In this document: one piece after another, positions 40,949-50,168 of the stretch
Position numbering within the stretch: position 1 is the first letter of the stretch
How the letters are laid out: each line of letters opens with the position of its first letter
Source: Paenibacillus paeoniae
GTDB lineage: Bacteria > Bacillota > Bacilli > Paenibacillales > Paenibacillaceae
NCBI RefSeq assembly: GCF_003388735.1
Contig: NZ_QUBQ01000005.1
Coordinates: 62,001-126,000, forward strand
Direction: 5' to 3'
DNA: 64,000 nt
The notes under the pieces: generated by a model
Told to the model about the DNA's origin: nothing
Databases searched by the model: none
The model's input: only the letters and a program-made list of their open reading frames with translations
Translations under genes and position numbers: made by a program

Positions 40949-42175
40949 GTGAGCGATAAGAAAAAATGGGACCTGGCTGCTCTAGCCACCATCCCCCTTA
41001 TAATGACGCTTGCCAATTCCATGCTGATTCCGGTCCTGCCTTTGATGCAAAAGAAGCTGAGTATTACTCCCGTTCAATCCAGCCTAATCATTACGGTATA
41101 TGCCGCGGTATCCATTGTATGTATTCCGATTGCAGGCTATTTGTCGGATCGCTTCGGCAGAAAGCTTATTATTCTGATCGGTTTAACGATTGCCGCAATT
41201 GGCGGTATCATATCCGGACTCGGCGCATGGTTATTGCAGGAGCAAGGGGCTTACTTTGTTATTTTGGGCGGCAGGCTTGTACAGGGAATTGGAGCGGCAG
41301 GAGCATTCCCGATTGTGCTTCCTCTGGTCGGAGATATGTACCGAAGCCAGCAGCAAATCAGCAGCGGACTAGGTATGATTGAGACGTCCAATACGTTCGG
41401 CAAAGTGATCAGCCCTATTCTTGGCTCGGCACTGGCTTTAATGGTTTGGTTTTTGCCGCTGGCTGTTATTCCCTTGTTCTCCGCAATTTCTATAGCGGCG
41501 GTCGCCTACTTCGTGAAAGTGCCTAAGCCGAAGAAGCAAAAGAAGGAAAGCCCAGCCGGGCTAGGGGCTTTTGTGGCGAATACGAAAGATAATTTGAAGC
41601 AGAATCGCTGGCTCTACGCTATCTTTGCCATTGGCGGCATACTGATGTTTGTTATGTTTGGATTTCTTTATTACTTATCGTCCGTGTTGGAAGAGCATTA
41701 TCATATAGACGGAATATGGAAAGGCCTCGTGCTTGCGATACCGTTATGCGCCATATGCCTATCCTCCTTCATTGCAGGAAAGCTTGTTGGAGAAAACAAG
41801 TCGAAAATGAAATGGTTTACCGTTATCGGAGCAGCGCTTCTGACAGCCAGTATGTTGACTTGCGCGCTTGTTAATACAAAAAGCATGGTGTTTCTTATTT
41901 CGCTCATGTTCGCCGGCGGCGTGGGGATCGGATTCTCCTTGCCTAGTTTGGATGCGCTCATTACAGAAGGCGTGGAGAAAGAGCAAAGGGGAACTATAAC
42001 CTCTCTATACAGCAGTATGAGGTTTATTGGGGTCGCAGCTGGTCCCTTGACGGCTTCCGCTCTCATCAGCCATGAAGAATGGTTGTTTTATCTGTTAGCT
42101 GCCGTTGCTTTGCTGTGCTGCGTAGTAGGGTTGTTCGGCATTAAGCCGGGGAAAAAGAAAAAAGCGCATGCTTGA
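40949..42175 (+). CDS. MFS drug/multidrug exporter
   Basis: 408 residues with twelve predicted membrane helices. Motif A is in the loop between helices 2 and 3 (GYLSDRFGRKLIILIG), motif C-like ALGSAL/ISPILGSALALMVWF in helix 5, and the N-terminus ANSMLIPVLPLMQKKLSITPVQSS is typical of the DHA1 drug:proton antiporters (Bmr/MdtG/TetA-like). The substrate is unknown. GTG 40949 is chosen for its ribosome binding site GGGGAG; the preceding frame from 40886 is not membrane-like. The terminator after it is shared with the convergent oxidoreductase gene. Confidence 0.88.
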   Translation: MSDKKKWDLAALATIPLIMTLANSMLIPVLPLMQKKLSITPVQSSLIITVYAAVSIVCIPIAGYLSDRFGRKLIILIGLTIAAIGGIISGLGAWLLQEQGAYFVILGGRLVQGIGAAGAFPIVLPLVGDMYRSQQQISSGLGMIETSNTFGKVISPILGSALALMVWFLPLAVIPLFSAISIAAVAYFVKVPKPKKQKKESPAGLGAFVANTKDNLKQNRWLYAIFAIGGILMFVMFGFLYYLSSVLEEHYHIDGIWKGLVLAIPLCAICLSSFIAGKLVGENKSKMKWFTVIGAALLTASMLTCALVNTKSMVFLISLMFAGGVGIGFSLPSLDALITEGVEKEQRGTITSLYSSMRFIGVAAGPLTASALISHEEWLFYLLAAVALLCCVVGLFGIKPGKKKKAHA

Positions 42176-42190
42176 TTCAGAATGCGTAAC

Positions 42191-42235
42191 AAAAAAGCTG
42201 TCACTCGGCATGTTGTCCGATGACAGCTTTTTTTT
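42191..42235. terminator. Bidirectional terminator
   Basis: AAAAAAGCTGTCA (42191-42203) pairs with TGACAGCTTTTTT (42221-42233), with inner TCGG/CCGA. A and T runs on both sides. Confidence 0.9.
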
Positions 42236-42250
42236 GCAAGCCAAGCACAG

Positions 42251-43486
42251 TCATGTAGTGGAGGTGCGTATGCCGATAAAGGGAAGCGGATGGACCTTGT
42301 ATTCGCCTCGAATCAATCCCAATATCGTCTTCGCGCCAATCATGGAGTAGACGGTGCCATTCCCGCCGTAGCCCAGATTGTAATATACGCCCGGCAGAGC
42401 GGGGTCCTCTCCGATGAAAGGAAGATTGTCCTGCGACTCTCCGAATGTCGCGTTCCACGTATATTCGATGGCAAGTGGCCAATCGGGGAATAAGGAATGA
42501 ACCCTTTCAAGGAGCTTCTCCCCCCTCTTGTCCAATATCGCTGCTCGATGAACAGGCTGCTCGATCTCCTCGTCCAATCCACCCGCGATAACGCGCCCAT
42601 CGACGGTTGTCCGCATGTATAGATAGGGTCTTGCCGTCTCCCATATTAGCCATTGCTCGTGCCATTGCGGTAATAACGGCTCCGGGATGACGCTTGTAGC
42701 GATGGAGTAAGAGCGGTTCATGCTTGCCTGTACCAGCTTGCCGCGCAGCTCCTCCGGCTCGTAGCCAACCGCACAGACGAGATAGTCGGCGTCGATCGTA
42801 AGACCTCCAGAGGTGTACAGCCTATGCCGTCCGTCCGCAAGCTTCTCGTGTCGTTCAATGTCCGTATGCTCGTACAACCGCGCGCCGGCCTGAGCGGCCC
42901 CGTCGGCGAGAGCAAGTACGAATTGATAGGGATTAACCTCGGCATCGCCATGCGTCACGATCGCTCCCGGCTTTCGGAACGGGAAACGGGCTGAGATGTC
43001 GTCGGCTGACCACCACTCTACCTGAAACCCCGTTTCTTTGAGCGCTTCGTATTCTCTCTTCAGCTTGGGCAGATCTTGTTCCGAGGAAGCGAAGTAGAGG
43101 CTGCTTCTTCGTTTGAAGCCGACATCGACTGGCAGGCTGAGCGCTGTTTGTTCCAACTCATCGACGGATTGAAGGCATCTCTTGTAGAAGAGCTGGGCAT
43201 CCGCCTTGCCAATTTGATCGATCAGATCGCACAACATAATGTCATTGCAAAATTGCAGCATGCCCGTATTGGCTGATGTGCTTCCTCCCGCAATCTCTCC
43301 TCGCTCGACCAGGAGCGTATCGAGTCCAGCCTTTGCAAAGGCGTAGGCGCAGTTCACGCCGGACATGCCACCGCCAATGATGGCAACTTTGGCAGCAGTT
43401 GCCTCTTGCAGAGGGGAGGAAGGCTTCGAATCCCTTCGTGTAGTCGGCCAGTATAGCTGGCCTGTGTGAAGCTCCTTCATAGACAC
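42251..43486 (-). CDS. FAD-dependent amine/amino-acid oxidoreductase (DAO family)
   Basis: 411 residues with the N-terminal FAD-binding motif VAIIGGGMSGVNCAYAFAKAG and ERGEIAGGSTSANTGM (flavin contact), and the C-terminal FAD loop with TFGESQDNLPFIGEDPALPGVYYNLGYGGNGTVYS. It resembles gamma-glutamylputrescine oxidase, glycine oxidase and DadA-like enzymes, which oxidise secondary or primary amino groups. The substrate is unknown. It ends next to the MFS gene and starts downstream of the AraC regulator gene on the same strand. Confidence 0.87.
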   Translation of the reverse strand: MSMKELHTGQLYWPTTRRDSKPSSPLQEATAAKVAIIGGGMSGVNCAYAFAKAGLDTLLVERGEIAGGSTSANTGMLQFCNDIMLCDLIDQIGKADAQLFYKRCLQSVDELEQTALSLPVDVGFKRRSSLYFASSEQDLPKLKREYEALKETGFQVEWWSADDISARFPFRKPGAIVTHGDAEVNPYQFVLALADGAAQAGARLYEHTDIERHEKLADGRHRLYTSGGLTIDADYLVCAVGYEPEELRGKLVQASMNRSYSIATSVIPEPLLPQWHEQWLIWETARPYLYMRTTVDGRVIAGGLDEEIEQPVHRAAILDKRGEKLLERVHSLFPDWPLAIEYTWNATFGESQDNLPFIGEDPALPGVYYNLGYGGNGTVYSMIGAKTILGLIRGEYKVHPLPFIGIRTSTT

Positions 43487-43533
43487 ACCCTTTCATGGAA
43501 CAACCTAATCCATAGTATGTCCATTGCCGGATA

Positions 43534-44412
43534 TCAGGAATCCTCCTGCATCCCCAATATATCAAGCCTATATGCAACAGGGGAGAGCCCGTGCTGCTTC
43601 TTGAATTGCTTGGAGAAGTACAGCGCGTCCTGTATGCCGACGGAGGCTGCTACTTGCCCTACGGTCAATTGGGGCCGCTCCCTAAGCATCAGCTTCGCCC
43701 TGTCCAATCTGAGCCTGAGCAGGAAGGAGATCGGAGAGAGTCCGGTCTTCTTCCTGAAGACGCGCGACAGATAAGCTCTGTTGTAGCCCAGCGAATCTGC
43801 CATCGCTTCGATGGATACGGAGTGCGTATACTGAGCGGACAATAAGCGGATCACTCGCTGGTGGAGTTGATCGCCATGGCTTCCCGCAATCTCTGCGCGC
43901 CGGTGTGAGGTGAGGTCTGCCTTGCCATACGCCGCCAGAATAAGCTGAACATATCCGGCAGCCTCCAGGGCAGCAGCGGCACCATCACCGTGCAGTGTCT
44001 GATAGACACGACGGTATAGAATCGAAGCTCGCCGGAAATCGGGGAGATGGACATATTGACCTTCTCCTGAATCAAAACCAGCTAACTCAACAAGCGCAGC
44101 TGCCTCTATTCCCTTGAATGCAATCCATCTGTAACGCCACGGTTCCGCGCTGTCTGATTCATAGCGAATCAACTGGCCTGGCTTGATTAGAAAGGTATGC
44201 CCCGCGTTTAGTTCATAGCTATTGCCATTCAGCTCGAAGGTGCCTCGTCCCGACAAGACAAGGTGCATGAGATAGAAGTCATATACTTTTGGGCCAAGAA
44301 GATGGCTGGGCTTCGTCTGGCTTTCTCCGGAAAATAAGACGCGCAAGGCGGCCGATTCGCCGCTGCTCTCGATTGCCGGATTGGATGCGACACGATAGGT
44401 TTCCGGTTTCAT
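43534..44412 (-). CDS. AraC family transcriptional regulator
   Basis: 292 residues: cupin-type ligand-binding domain (FELNGNSYELNAGHTFLIKPGQLIRYESD, about residues 55-95) and two C-terminal helix-turn-helix motifs (IEAMADSLGYNRAYLSRVFRKKTGLSPISFL and TVGQVAASVGIQDALYFSKQFKKQHGLSPVAYR). This is a classical sugar-responsive activator. AAAGGGG precedes ATG 44412; the frame upstream is not supported. It is divergent from galK with about 190 bases between, so it is the likely activator of galKET. The downstream oxidoreductase may be a second target. Confidence 0.88.
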   Translation of the reverse strand: MKPETYRVASNPAIESSGESAALRVLFSGESQTKPSHLLGPKVYDFYLMHLVLSGRGTFELNGNSYELNAGHTFLIKPGQLIRYESDSAEPWRYRWIAFKGIEAAALVELAGFDSGEGQYVHLPDFRRASILYRRVYQTLHGDGAAAALEAAGYVQLILAAYGKADLTSHRRAEIAGSHGDQLHQRVIRLLSAQYTHSVSIEAMADSLGYNRAYLSRVFRKKTGLSPISFLLRLRLDRAKLMLRERPQLTVGQVAASVGIQDALYFSKQFKKQHGLSPVAYRLDILGMQEDS

Positions 44413-44528
44413 GTTGACTTTCCCCTTTCCGGGACGCGATGATCCGACACTGTTTTTTTTCACATCATAACATGCCCAGTCGAGGATGGAAAAGTCACAT
44501 AAATACATAAGATGCTTCTATTCCGCCA

Positions 44529-44557
44529 TTTCCCTTCCAGCTATCTTCCACTATACT
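44529..44557 (+). promoter_or_regulatory. Putative gal operon promoter
   Basis: TATACT (44552-44557) is a good -10; 17 bases upstream is TTTCCC (44529-44534), a poor -35. This fits activation by the divergent AraC-type regulator. Confidence 0.35.
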
Positions 44558-44609
44558 AAGGCTAACAAGATTAGACGATTCATTCCACTAGCAAAGGAAC
44601 GTGAAAGCG

Positions 44610-45785
44610 ATGGCTAATATAGAGACGCTCAAAATTCAATTTATCGAACATTATGGCGGACATGCGTCGGATATCGAAGTTTTTCATGCCCCGGGAAGAG
44701 TTAATCTGATCGGAGAACATACGGACTATAACGGAGGTTATGTATTCCCGGCGGCGCTAACTTTCGGGACGACACTTCTTATTCGGGGGAGAAGGGATCG
44801 GAGTCTAGGCCTTGCTTCTACGAACTTCCAGCTTTCCAAGCTGCATGACATGGATTCCGTCTCTTATGATCCAGCGGATGAATGGATGAATTATCCGAAA
44901 GGGATCGTGCATGAGCTGTTGGGCCAAGGCATTGCGTTCAGCCAGGGGTACGATCTGCTTTTCCATGGCGAGATTCCGAACGGAGCGGGTCTGTCCTCCT
45001 CTGCTTCTATTGAAGTCGTGACGGCGTACGCCTTGTTGTCAATGGAAGGCTTGCCGCTCGACAAGACCAAAATCGCGCTGTTGTCGCAAAAGTCGGAGAA
45101 TGAGTTCAACGGCGTCAAATGCGGCATTATGGACCAATTTGCCGTTGCTCACGGGCTGCGCGATCATGCGCTTCTGCTCATGTGCGATACTTTGAAGGTC
45201 GAGATGGTGCCATTCCAGACTGGAAGCTATCAGTTGATCATTGCTAATACGAATAAACGGAGAGGATTAGCAGACTCCAAATATAACGAGCGACGCGCCG
45301 AGTGCGAACGTGCTGTAGAGGAGCTGCGAGCCGCACATCCAGACCTGGAGCTGCTTGGTGAACTGAGCGCAGGTCAGTTCCATAGCATCCATCATCTGAT
45401 TCAAGACGAGACCGTCAGGAGACGCGCTCAGCATGTAGTAGAGGAGAATGAGCGTGTGCTGCAATCGGTAGAGGCGCTGACTGCGGGGGATCTGGAACGG
45501 TTCGGCGAACTGATGAACGCATCGCATCAGTCGCTGCGGGACTTGTATGAGGTGACAGGACAAGAGCTCGACGCGTTGGTGGACGCCGCCCGTCAACTAC
45601 CAGGCGTGGCAGGCTCGCGTATGACGGGAGCAGGGTTTGGCGGTTGTACGGTTTCGCTTGTGCATGAAGACAACGTGGCTTTATTCATGGAAGAGGTTGG
45701 ACGTCGATACACGGAAGCTACTGGCTTGAAAGCCGATTTCTACGTATGCAGCATCGGTAATGGCGTAGAGAGGCTGGAGCCTTAA
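44610..45785 (+). CDS. galK: Galactokinase
   Basis: First enzyme of the Leloir pathway, phosphorylating alpha-D-galactose at C1 with ATP. 391 residues with the galactokinase signature GRVNLIGEHTDYNGGYVFP, GHMP-kinase motif 2 GAGLSSSASIEV (ATP phosphate loop), the catalytic-base region CGIMDQFAVAHG, and GHMP motif 3 MTGAGFGGC. GTG 44601 also opens the frame, but AAAGGA (44593-44598) lies just 2 bases from it and 11 from ATG 44610, so the exact start is uncertain. First gene of galK-galE-galT. Confidence 0.96.
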   Translation: MANIETLKIQFIEHYGGHASDIEVFHAPGRVNLIGEHTDYNGGYVFPAALTFGTTLLIRGRRDRSLGLASTNFQLSKLHDMDSVSYDPADEWMNYPKGIVHELLGQGIAFSQGYDLLFHGEIPNGAGLSSSASIEVVTAYALLSMEGLPLDKTKIALLSQKSENEFNGVKCGIMDQFAVAHGLRDHALLLMCDTLKVEMVPFQTGSYQLIIANTNKRRGLADSKYNERRAECERAVEELRAAHPDLELLGELSAGQFHSIHHLIQDETVRRRAQHVVEENERVLQSVEALTAGDLERFGELMNASHQSLRDLYEVTGQELDALVDAARQLPGVAGSRMTGAGFGGCTVSLVHEDNVALFMEEVGRRYTEATGLKADFYVCSIGNGVERLEP

Positions 45786-45819
45786 ATAAAGGGAATTTAA
45801 CTAGTGAGGAGATGTTGAA

Positions 45820-46812
45820 ATGGCAGTATTAGTTACGGGAGGCGCAGGATATATCGGCTCTCATACGGTGGCAGCGCTGCTAGATCGCGACGAGGAGATT
45901 GTTGTTCTGGATAACTTGCAGCAAGGACATAAGGAAGCGCTGCTTGGCGGCAAGCTGTATGTGGGCGACTTGCGCGATGATGAGGTATTGGATCGGATTT
46001 TTACAGAGAATACGATCGATGCGGTCATTCATTTTGCCGCCAATTCGTTAGTGGGCGAGAGTATGAAGCAGCCGGGCAAGTATTATCACAATAATGTGTA
46101 CGGAACGTTATGCCTGCTGGAGAAGATGAATGAATACGGTGTTAAGAAAATCGTGTTCTCATCCACCGCCGCCACTTACGGCGAGCCGGAGCAAGTCCCG
46201 ATTGATGAATATGACCGGACGCAGCCGACGAATGCATATGGCGAGACAAAGCTGGCGATGGAGAAGATGATGCATTGGTTTGATACGGCCCATGGCATCA
46301 AGTTCATCGCCCTTCGCTACTTTAACGCTGCGGGAGCGCATGAAAACGGCAAGATCGGAGAGGATCACCAGCCGGAGACGCATCTGGTGCCGATTGTGTT
46401 GGAAGCGGCACTGGGCAAGCGTCCTCATATCTCTGTGTTTGGGGATGATTACGATACGCCAGATGGCACTTGCATCCGTGACTATATTCATGTGAGCGAT
46501 CTGGCGGATGCCCATGTGTTGGCGGTCGACCGTCTGCGTACGGGCGCTGACAGCGCAGTCTATAATCTGGGCAACGGGCAAGGCTTCTCCGTAAAAGAAG
46601 TGATTGGGATTGCGCGCACGGTTACGGGCGAGGCTATTCCAGCGATTATCGAGCCGCGACGGGCCGGCGATCCCGCTGTATTGGTCGCGTCATCGCAGCG
46701 CGCGCGCACGGAGCTGGGCTGGGAACCCCGCCGCAGCGAGCTCGAGCATATCATCAAGAGCGCATGGAATTGGCATACATCGCACCCGGACGGCTATGGG
46801 GATAGCATGTAA
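45820..46812 (+). CDS. galE: UDP-glucose 4-epimerase
   Basis: Interconverts UDP-galactose and UDP-glucose using tightly bound NAD. 330 residues of the extended SDR family: NAD motif VTGGAGYIGSH, HFAANSLVGESMKQPGKYYHNNV, catalytic Ser in FSSTAATYGEPEQVP, Tyr and Lys in NAYGETKLAMEKMM, and FNAAGA with the C-terminal DGTCIRDYIHVSDLADAHVLA. A clear ribosome binding site AGGAGA is 8-9 bases upstream. Located 34 bases after galK and 32 bases before galT. Confidence 0.97.
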   Translation: MAVLVTGGAGYIGSHTVAALLDRDEEIVVLDNLQQGHKEALLGGKLYVGDLRDDEVLDRIFTENTIDAVIHFAANSLVGESMKQPGKYYHNNVYGTLCLLEKMNEYGVKKIVFSSTAATYGEPEQVPIDEYDRTQPTNAYGETKLAMEKMMHWFDTAHGIKFIALRYFNAAGAHENGKIGEDHQPETHLVPIVLEAALGKRPHISVFGDDYDTPDGTCIRDYIHVSDLADAHVLAVDRLRTGADSAVYNLGNGQGFSVKEVIGIARTVTGEAIPAIIEPRRAGDPAVLVASSQRARTELGWEPRRSELEHIIKSAWNWHTSHPDGYGDSM

Positions 46813-46844
46813 CCACCTGCAACTGCATGAGAGGAGCTGGACGT

Positions 46845-48434
46845 ATGAGAATCGCTCCGCAAAGGGCGCCTTCTGCAGAAGAAGCGCTGCTGCTGATCGA
46901 ACGATTATTGGTGTTCGCGCAACAACAGGAGTTGCTGCACGAACTGGATTTGTCCTATGGACGCAACGCCTTGCTTGATCTGTTCGGATTTTCCGAGCCT
47001 TATGAAGGAACTGTTCAGGGTGTGGAGATAGGGAGGGTGTCCGAGCTGCTGGAGCCGCTGCTTGACTACGGCTGCTCCATTGGATTGGTGCCTGATTCCA
47101 CGATGACGCAGCGGGACTTGCTGGACGCCAAGATTATGGGATTGCTTATGCCCAGACCGTCGGAAGTGGCGGAACGATTTCACAAGAGGTCGGAACGGGA
47201 AGGCTTAGCGAACGCTACGGCTGCCTTCTATCAGATGAATATCGCGAGCAATTATATTCGCATGGACCGTATTGCGAGCAATCTATACTGGCTGCACCAG
47301 ACTTCTTACGGAAATCTGGAGATGACGATTAATTTGTCTAAGCCGGAGAAGGACCCGCAAGAAATCGCGCTGCTGAGATCGATTCCGCCCAGTCATTACC
47401 CAAGCTGTCTGCTATGTGCGGACAATGTAGGCTATGCTGGAAGAATGGATCATCCGGCAAGGCAGAATTTGAGAGTGCTGCCCCTCAGTTTGGGAGGAGA
47501 AGCTTGGTATTTTCAATACTCTCCCTACGTTTATTACAATGAGCACAGCATCGTACTGAAGGCCGCGCATGAGCCTATGGCGATCACCCCCGGTACGTTT
47601 GTAAGACTATTTGATTTTGTGGAGCAATTCCCGCATTATTTTATCGGCTCCAATGCGGATCTGCCCATTGTGGGCGGCTCCATTCTAAGTCATGACCACT
47701 TCCAGGCTGGACGGCATGTCTTTCCGATGGAAACGGCGAAGGTGGAGTCATGGTTCACAGACGCCGACTGCCCCGATGTATCTATTGGCATTGTGGAGTG
47801 GCCCATGTCTGTTATCCGTCTTAACGGATCTTCCCGATTAGGTGTGCTGAAAGCGGCTGAACGCATGCTGGATGCCTGGAGAGGCTATAGTGACGCCTCT
47901 GCCGAAGTGTTGGCATGGACGGATCGGGCGAACCATATGCGCGAGCTTCACAATACGGTTACGCCAATTGCGCGTCTGCGGGATAATGGCGAGTACGAGC
48001 TGGATCTGGTGCTGCGCAATAATCGCACCAGTCCCGAACATCCGGATGGGATCTTCCATCCTCATGGGGATCTGCACCATATCAAGAAGGAAAATATCGG
48101 GCTAATTGAAGTGATGGGACTGGCAGTGCTGCCAGGTCGGCTGAGCGAAGAGCTGAAGAGCTTGTCCCTATACTTGACGAGCGATCCACCGGAGGAAATA
48201 ACGATGCTTGGGCGGGAGGAGCATCCACTTCACAAGCACGGGAAGTGGCTGGAAACGCTAGCCAATAAGTACGGTACCGCGAATTCGGGAACACAAGCTT
48301 GGGAAATCATGCAAGTGGAAACCGGGGAGAAATTCCTCAGCGTCCTTAGAGATGCAGGTGTATTCAAGCGAAACGAACATGGAAGATTGGCCTTTCATCA
48401 ATTCCTTATTTCGGCAGGCGCCACCCCAAAATGA
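46845..48434 (+). CDS. galT: Galactose-1-phosphate uridylyltransferase, class II
   Basis: Transfers UMP from UDP-glucose to galactose-1-phosphate. 529 residues belong to the firmicute class II enzymes, which are unrelated in length to the ~350-residue enterobacterial class. Visible blocks are NLEMTINLSKPEKDPQEIA, YPSCLLCADNVGYAGR, the His-rich SHDHFQAGRHVFPME and NRTSPEHPDGIFHPHGDLHHIKKENIGLIEVMG. GAGAGGAGC precedes ATG 46845, so the longer frame from 46827 is not used. Last gene of the operon, followed by a terminator. Confidence 0.95.
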   Translation: MRIAPQRAPSAEEALLLIERLLVFAQQQELLHELDLSYGRNALLDLFGFSEPYEGTVQGVEIGRVSELLEPLLDYGCSIGLVPDSTMTQRDLLDAKIMGLLMPRPSEVAERFHKRSEREGLANATAAFYQMNIASNYIRMDRIASNLYWLHQTSYGNLEMTINLSKPEKDPQEIALLRSIPPSHYPSCLLCADNVGYAGRMDHPARQNLRVLPLSLGGEAWYFQYSPYVYYNEHSIVLKAAHEPMAITPGTFVRLFDFVEQFPHYFIGSNADLPIVGGSILSHDHFQAGRHVFPMETAKVESWFTDADCPDVSIGIVEWPMSVIRLNGSSRLGVLKAAERMLDAWRGYSDASAEVLAWTDRANHMRELHNTVTPIARLRDNGEYELDLVLRNNRTSPEHPDGIFHPHGDLHHIKKENIGLIEVMGLAVLPGRLSEELKSLSLYLTSDPPEEITMLGREEHPLHKHGKWLETLANKYGTANSGTQAWEIMQVETGEKFLSVLRDAGVFKRNEHGRLAFHQFLISAGATPK

Positions 48435-48439
48435 ATAGA

Positions 48440-48484
48440 GAACCTTCCTGAAAATCGACAATGTGATGAACGGGAAGGTTCTTT
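48440..48484 (+). terminator. gal operon terminator
   Basis: GAACCTTCC (48440-48448) pairs with GGAAGGTTC (48473-48481), then TTTG. Confidence 0.75.
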
Positions 48485-48580
48485 GTTGTAATCTTTCATG
48501 TATTATGGTATTTTTTATATAATAAATATTGTTTTTAGAATTAATAAATTTTGATGATCCATCATAACGGAGGGATAGCA

Positions 48581-49039
48581 ATGCCAGAGAAAATGCTGCC
48601 GCTTGACGATTTTTTGCAGCTAAGCCCAGACGAGCAGGTTGAGAAACTAAAGCGTTGGAAGATGGATTATACTCTTAAGGATATTCGGGAGGCTTGGAAC
48701 TTCAAGCATTCAGCCCAATATTACATGTTGTTGAAGAAGCTTAGAATTTATGAGCGTGTCGTGAATAAGTCTGACAAGTTCTACCCGGTTCAAGAAAATT
48801 TGAATCAACGTCCCGGTCATGTGGACGAGCGGGGCTGGCGCAGCGGCAGTTACGGCGCGAAGCTACCTTCCGATTCATTCGACTACCAGCTCAACACGAC
48901 GTTGAGCGGACCGGAGCTGGCCGATAAGCTGGAGAGACTGGCGCACTTCCTGAAGGGCGAGCGCAAGGACATCACCATCAAGCTGTCCATTGAAGCGGTG
49001 GATGCGGAGCAGAACGAAAGTCCGGATAGTCAGGAATAA
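48581..49039 (+). CDS. Conserved small protein of unknown function
   Basis: 152 residues, hydrophilic, starting MPEKMLPLDDFLQLSPDEQV. Residues about 20-60 (KMDYTLKDIREAWNFKHSAQYYMLLKKLRIYERV) look like a helix-turn-helix, and the C-terminal 45 residues (LNTTLSGPELADKLERLAHFLKGERKDITIKLSIE) form a small alpha/beta segment. I do not recognise a named family; a DNA-binding role is only a guess. Strong ribosome binding site GGAGGGAT precedes the ATG. Confidence 0.75.
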   Translation: MPEKMLPLDDFLQLSPDEQVEKLKRWKMDYTLKDIREAWNFKHSAQYYMLLKKLRIYERVVNKSDKFYPVQENLNQRPGHVDERGWRSGSYGAKLPSDSFDYQLNTTLSGPELADKLERLAHFLKGERKDITIKLSIEAVDAEQNESPDSQE

Positions 49040-49052
49040 CGAAAACGGCAGG

Positions 49053-49092
49053 AAAAGAACCGAAATCGGCTTGAGCGATTTCGGTTCTTTTC
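49053..49092 (+). terminator. Rho-independent terminator
   Basis: AAAAGAACCGAAATCG (49053-49068) pairs perfectly with CGATTTCGGTTCTTTT (49076-49091). Confidence 0.88.
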
Positions 49093-49160
49093 TGTCGAAT
49101 AATGATAATTAATGGTTCATAATGGCAGAATAAACGATATATCCCGCTTCGTGAGGACCA

Positions 49161-49388
49161 TCATTTTTTGCGCAGCTTGCCAAGCTCCGAAACCAATGCC
49201 TCGACCTCGCTGATGCTGAATCTGTCCTTACCGTCTACCACATCGTACAAATCCTTTATATCCTCGTATTGTTCTACGTTGAAGTTAGATGCTTGCATGG
49301 CTGCACCCGATGCCATTCTCAGCTTGGTCTTGATCGCTTCGATCATGATTTCTACGTTTTCTTGGGTGGGTTGATCCAGGTTGCTCAT
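49161..49388 (-). CDS. UPF0435 / DUF1128 family protein (YfkK-like)
   Basis: 75 residues very like Bacillus subtilis YfkK: QENVEIMIEAIKTKLRMASGAAMQASNF, YEDIKDLYDVV and RFSISEVEALVSELGKLRKK. Soluble, helical, function unknown. Ribosome binding site AAGGGGCGG lies upstream on the minus strand. It stands alone and is divergent from yyaC. Confidence 0.9.
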   Translation of the reverse strand: MSNLDQPTQENVEIMIEAIKTKLRMASGAAMQASNFNVEQYEDIKDLYDVVDGKDRFSISEVEALVSELGKLRKK

Positions 49389-49523
49389 ATTCTCCGCCCC
49401 TTTCCTTGGGTGTTGGCTTCCGTCATTGTATCACGACTGGGGAGGGGATCGCCACAAATTGAAGACGAGGGCAATATTCGGTACAATAAATAGTATTGGG
49501 AAGAGTACGGAAACCGGAAACGG

Positions 49524-50138
49524 ATGAAAGGTCAGGTGCGTGATACGGAACAGTCAATGAGAAGCGGCGCAGTACGCGGGCTGCGGCCTGGCATTAGAGC
49601 GGATGCCGAGGCACAGGCGGCAGTAAATATAGAGGAATTGGCGAGTTTTCTGGCCATGATCGCAAGTCGGGAGCCCAACCCGGACTGCATCATGTTCATC
49701 TGCATCGGGAGCGATCGGTCAACCGGAGACGCATTCGGTCCGCTGCTCGGTACGATGCTGAAGGAGCAGGGCTGGAAGCATGTGATTGGCACGCTAGAGG
49801 AGCCGTGCGATGCCCATACAGTAGAGGCGGCTGCAAGCAAGGCTGCCCTCATGCAAGACAGGGACCGAATGACGGTGATTGCGGTTGACGCATGTCTGGG
49901 CAAACCACAATCGGTAGGAGGCTTTATTGTCAAGGAAGGCTCCTTGCAGCCGGGTGTGGCAACAGGACGGAGACTGCCTGCCGTAGGCGATTACAGCATT
50001 GCCGGTGTCGTCAATCTGTATGGCGTCAAGGCGTACGGGATGTTGCAGACGACATCGCTGCATCTAGTTATGGGGATGGTGAAGGCAGTGGCTGCTGCCG
50101 TTCAGGCTGCGTGGTTGGAGGAAGCAAGTAACGGGTAG
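49524..50138 (+). CDS. yyaC: Spore protease YyaC (GPR-like)
   Basis: 204 residues of the YyaC family, related to the germination protease fold. Seen: CIGSDRSTGDAFGPLLGTML, GTLEEPCDAHTVE, VIAVDACLGKPQSVGGF, LPAVGDYSIAGVVNLYG and the C-terminal VMGMVKAVAAAV. Family members are made during sporulation. Start is ATG 49524; ATG 49557 is an alternative, but AAACGGATGAAAGG does not decide it. This gene supports a spore-forming host. The following hydrolase gene starts 30 bases downstream. Confidence 0.9.
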   Translation: MKGQVRDTEQSMRSGAVRGLRPGIRADAEAQAAVNIEELASFLAMIASREPNPDCIMFICIGSDRSTGDAFGPLLGTMLKEQGWKHVIGTLEEPCDAHTVEAAASKAALMQDRDRMTVIAVDACLGKPQSVGGFIVKEGSLQPGVATGRRLPAVGDYSIAGVVNLYGVKAYGMLQTTSLHLVMGMVKAVAAAVQAAWLEEASNG

Positions 50139-50168
50139 TAGGATTCAAACTGATAAGGAGGCTTGATT

